NCBI GenBank assembly: GCA_027604685.1
Contig: JADHYX010000116.1
Span: 34,698 to 55,484, forward strand
Reading direction: 5' to 3'
Source of the DNA: Lobulomyces angularis
Lineage: Eukaryota; Chytridiomycota; Chytridiomycetes; Lobulomycetales; Lobulomycetaceae
DNA length: 20,787 nt
Both the position numbers and the translations under genes were made by a program. Positions 17,374 to 20,787 of this stretch are shown here, piece after piece. Positions within the stretch are counted from its first letter, which is position 1. Every line of letters starts with the position of its first letter. The notes beneath the pieces are model-generated. The model saw only the letters and a program-made list of their open reading frames with translations. It had not been told where the DNA came from and searched no databases.

Positions 17374-20015
17374 ATGAAAAACGATTTACAAAGTGATGTA
17401 GAACACCGTGAATCTGAGATAAATAAGGAAACAAACATTGAAGAAAATAATAATTTTTTAGAATCAAATGATGTAAAACCTTTAAGTGCTCCAGAAAGGG
17501 CCACCCAAGTTTATGATTTGGTACAAATTACATATTCCAGATTTTTAAAGCTACACAAAGGACCAGATGATCTTCAATCATGGACTCCTGTTTCAAATTC
17601 TAAATCTGGATTAATTGTTACAAAAAAAATTATAAACTTAAACGCGATAGGGAGCCCTATAACGACAACCAATAATTTTTGGCAACCAACTACAAACAGT
17701 ACTTCAGCAGCATTACTACCGCTCTATAAAGGAACAAAAGTTCTGTGTGGTAAATCAGTTGAAGAGGTTTTTTCTGTCATTAGAAATTATGGATGCAGAA
17801 AGAAATGTATTTCTTTTTATAATTTTCATAAAACGATTATTTATTGTTTGTAGGGGACGACACTTTTGAAGATGGCAGACTCTTGGAATATTGTGGAGAA
17901 GGTGTAGACATTTCTTCAGTATCGTTGAAGCCGTATTTTCCACTAAGGTAATTGTAAAAACAATAATAAAAAAAAAAATTATATAAAATGTCCTTATTTT
18001 TATTCATTTCAATTTTTTTTTAGTCGAAGAAACTTAACTGTGGTTAACTCAATTACCAGAATTAAAAACACTCTCAATTCTTATACCCCACCCAATGAAA
18101 ACTATAAATTATTAAACAATAATTCTTCAGTTGTATTTACATCTTGTTCTATTCCTCCAGATTGCTTGACAAAAGAATCGTGGAAAAAACTTAAGGAGTT
18201 TGAGAAATCTGGAATCAGGTTTTTAAAATCTTATTTTATTTGAAAAGTTATCTTCTAACTTTATACAAAAATTAAATTTTTTTTAATTTTATAAAAAAAA
18301 AGGGCAGAACTTATTTTTAGTGCATGGGTTCTGGAGGTAATCATGACACTTTTTTAAATGTTTGACAAAAAAAATTTGTTTTTAAAACAGCCTCTCGATC
18401 CGTATGATTCTGAAACTAAATATCCCATCCCTTCGACCAGAGTAACATATTATGTCCAAATGGATTTAGGAACTGCTTACAGGTAATAATTTATAGTAAA
18501 AGTTTTTCAATTTTAAATTTTGTTTTTTAATTAAATTCTTAAGCTTTTTTATGGGAAGTTTTCCTAGCTGCATTAACGGTTTGGAAAAGTACTGTAATAA
18601 AATTCCTCCATACGTTGAGTGGCCAAAAACTGGTAAAGTTGAGAAAGTTTCAGTTCAGAAAAGTTCGAATTTAAGAGTAATGGATACTTTGTTTGATGAA
18701 GAAACAGGAACATACACTCTTTATTGTGATTCCTCGATCTATTGTGAAAAAGCGGGCAATCTCCAAGCCAGTGCTACTGAGGAACTTTTGATTCAATTTA
18801 TCGTCAACTTGTCAGTTTATCCAAACCAATACGAAATTGAGTGGACCTTTGATCATATTAAAATTTCAGAAAAAGAGACTACTGATTTCAAACCAAAACT
18901 TAGATTTGAGATTATGGAGTTGGATCCTACCTTGTTGGAGGAAAAGTCAGAAAACCATTCAACTCGAAGATCTTCCTTCAGCGAAAAAGCTTTATATCAG
19001 CCGAGACATCTTATATCAGTTTATTTTGTAAACAAAGAATTAAAATTATTGGAGAAGCCAGATAAAAATGTTAGTGATGGGCCTCAGGCCGCACTTGAGC
19101 TGAAGGATAGATTTTATTTCGAAGAAAAGTCAGTGGAATTAAAAAAAGATGGAAATTATATCAAATTTAAATTTGTTATTAAAAAAAGTACGCTTCCCTT
19201 AACAAGTTTAATAGATAGAGAAAAATTTTACATTTTTGTAAATGGATTTAAAACTTTGATCAAGTCACGCAATAATAATGATAATTCTAATATAAAAGTT
19301 GATGAAAAAATTTTTGAAAAACCTTCCAGTAACTTATCTAGTTCCATCGGATCATCCTCAACATCACCTATTAACATTGACAAAAAATCTATTAGAAAAT
19401 AGTAATTTTAAAAAAAAAATTTTTTTTTTCGTTTTGGAGTTATTTTATTAACATTTTTTCTCCTTTTTTTAATAGCTCATCCAGCGCTTTATCAACCTCA
19501 TATCAAAAACTTGTTGATCGCAAAATTTCAAAGTCGTCAATGTATAGCGCATTTGATGATGATGCTGTAATATATTATAATACAATTACTCTGACTTTTT
19601 TATTTCTATTTTTTAGCCTTATCAATCTTTCACTGTAATGCCTGGTTCAGAAAAAATCAGCGATGAAGTTTTTTATATGGATGGTGATGCCTTTGAAACA
19701 GACAACAATGAAAAAAAAGAAAGTTATTCTTCTCCAAACAGAACTAAAAAAATAAAAAAGGAACTTTTTAACGAGAGTTCCTCCTCCCGCGACACTAAGG
19801 AAAAAAATTCTGAAGGTGAATCAAATCAAGTTGTATATGATAATCAATTGGAACGAAACTATTTTGAAAAAAAAAGTTTTTCTTTCGTTTCTTTAATTTT
19901 TTCTGCCATAATATTTTTTTTTTTAGGTATAATAGTAAAAATTCAATTTTTAGAATCTAGCTGTGGATGTTTTAAAAGTGAAAATGCATTTGATAGAATA
20001 ATTAAATTTGTGTAG
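17374..20015 (+). CDS. START-domain protein with C-terminal membrane anchor, 731 aa
   Basis: Eight exons (17374-17806, 17854-17947, 18024-18218, 18303-18336, 18391-18482, 18544-19401, 19476-19566, 19617-20015) encode 731 aa. A START lipid-binding domain spans about residues 50-305: VEEVFSVIRNYGCRKKWDDT, FEDGRLLEYCGEGVDISSVS, SRRNLTVVNSITRI, STRVTYYVQMDLGTAY and a C-terminal helix through CINGLEKY. Residues about 310-560 are mostly strand-like and unrecognised. A Ser-rich, charged linker follows, and residues about 688-710 (SLIFSAIIFFFLGIIVKIQF) form one membrane segment with a short Cys-containing tail. This layout resembles anchored lipid-transfer proteins that work at organelle contacts, but that role is an inference. 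No signal peptide is seen, so a tail-anchored topology with START in the cytosol is likely. The TM region is rich in T runs, and I read through it because no stop or better splice pair breaks it. Confidence 0.85.
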
Positions 20016-20225
20016 AAAAAATAAAAAAAAAATTAATGCTGTTTTATTATAAAATTGTTAAAAAAAAAATAATAAAAAATGTAAAATTACAATTAAAATA
20101 AATATTTCAAAAAAAAAAAAAGTTTCTACAGTTAAAGTGAAACAAAAAAAAAAAAAGAATCTATTTTTCTTTTTTAATTTTATTTTTTTTCCTTTTTTTT
20201 TATTAACTGGTTCATATACAATCGA
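20016..20225. other. Convergent spacer, 210 bp
   Basis: This is the gap between the stop codons of the START gene (plus) and the DUF3128 gene (minus). It consists mostly of A and T runs and must contain both 3' ends. No further element is visible. Confidence 0.6.
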
Positions 20226-20693
20226 TTACTGAGGAGGAAAATTTTTTGGAGGTTCAGTTCTTAACTGTGAAAGAAAAATTAAAAAAAAAGGAATTAATTA
20301 GATAAAACTTGATAAAAAAAAATATATGTTTTTTTTTTTGAACTTTAATTTTTTTTTATTATTTTTACCTTCCACACAACATCCTTTGTAGGTCTCTCCT
20401 TAAATTTTTTAAATTCTTTAATATTATTTCTTTCTTTAATCATATCAGATGCAGTTTTTGATGACATCGTTTTGGTTTTCTACAAAAAAAAAAAAAAAAA
20501 ACCATGCAAAACATAAAATTATCTCTAGCTTTTTTTTTGAAAGAAAAAAAAAAAAAATAAAAAATGTTAAAAAAATTAAAAAAATGTAGAAAAATATATA
20601 GGATTTGTTTTAAAATTTCTATTTTTCTTATACCTGCTTTACAATCAAGCCAATGACCGTATCTATAGTAGTTTTTAACTTGAGGTCCTAATG
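20226..20693 (-). CDS. DUF3128 / Emi1-like CX9C protein, 5' end missing
   Basis: Four exons are visible (20693-20634, 20528-20503, 20479-20369, 20264-20226), giving the last about 78 residues. The upstream exon or exons lie beyond the window. The run ALGPQVKNYYRYGHWLDC then KAARDNFMFCM matches DUF3128 proteins such as yeast Emi1 and human C22orf39, with the CX9C pair formed only when the 26-nt exon 20528-20503 is included. The tail KFKERPTKDVVWKLRTEP also fits the family. The molecular role is unclear; CX9C proteins are often mitochondrial intermembrane-space proteins, so that location is an inference. The 23-nt gap between the 26-nt exon and the next one has GT...AG ends but is almost pure T. 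The missing 5' part should carry the other half of the cysteine motif. Confidence 0.85.
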
Positions 20694-20728
20694 CTTTTAA
20701 CAAAAAAGAGTAAAAAAAAAAAAAAAAA

Positions 20729-20782
20729 TTCTTTAGTTTTAAAAAATTCTTTAGTTTTAAAAAATTCTTTAGTTTTAAAAAA
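20729..20782. repeat. Three perfect copies of an 18-bp tandem repeat
   Basis: The unit TTCTTTAGTTTTAAAAAA occurs three times head to tail at 20729-20746, 20747-20764 and 20765-20782. It lies about 35-90 bp upstream of the first visible exon of the DUF3128 gene, so it is probably inside an intron of that gene. The array may continue past the window edge. Confidence 0.9.
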
Positions 20783-20787
20783 TTAAA

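Noticed and set aside
17755..17943. Minus-strand 62-codon frame
   Set aside because: It is antisense to START-gene exons 1-2 and their intron.
20440..20703. Continuous 87-aa reading over the DUF3128 exons
   Set aside because: It includes intron sequence rich in Phe and Lys and loses the conserved tail DVVWKLRTEP; the spliced form matches the family.

Overview
The window is nuclear DNA of an AT-rich, intron-dense eukaryote. Introns and intergenic DNA are full of A and T runs, while exons are much less homopolymeric. Ten protein genes can be followed through 56 internal introns, nearly all GT...AG and mostly 42-110 nt. Splice sites were placed by keeping reading frame and, where a family is recognised, by matching conserved motifs. 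A fungus or close relative, for example an early-diverging (chytrid- or Rozella-like) lineage, is my best guess from gene content and compact introns. An AT-rich amoebozoan is not excluded. A HIG1/Rcf1-type protein argues for a respiring mitochondrion.

Layout, left to right. 439-3814 (-): a 976-aa protein with an N-terminal multi-pass membrane region, a long coiled coil and a C-terminal RCC1-like propeller. 4319-6602 (+): a 641-aa protein of unknown function. 6884-8010 (+): Trm7/FTSJ1 tRNA 2'-O-methyltransferase, convergent with 8106-8965 (-), a small hotdog-fold acyl-CoA thioesterase. 9351-11359 (-): COP9 signalosome subunit 1. 12092-12653 (-): HIG1-domain protein. 12654-14806: a 2.1-kb stretch with no gene I can assemble, compositionally different, with coding-like fragments and a GC-rich hairpin. 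14807-15861 (+): PH-domain protein. 16058-17246 (+): Tad3/ADAT3, the pseudo-catalytic subunit of tRNA A34 deaminase. 17374-20015 (+): START-domain protein with a C-terminal membrane anchor. 20226 to beyond the right edge (-): DUF3128 (yeast Emi1 / human C22orf39) CX9C protein, 5' end missing.

The genes are not an operon or a cluster. Recurring themes are wobble-region tRNA modification (Trm7 and Tad3), mitochondrial small proteins (HIG1, DUF3128) and lipid or membrane proteins (thioesterase, PH, START-TM). The points most worth a second look are the unusual membrane/coiled-coil/RCC1 architecture, exons of 12, 13 and 26 nt inside conserved motifs, a 23-nt apparent intron that lacks a usable branch-point A, and the unexplained 12.7-14.75 kb region. 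No CRISPR array, complete transposon, rRNA or convincing tRNA was found.
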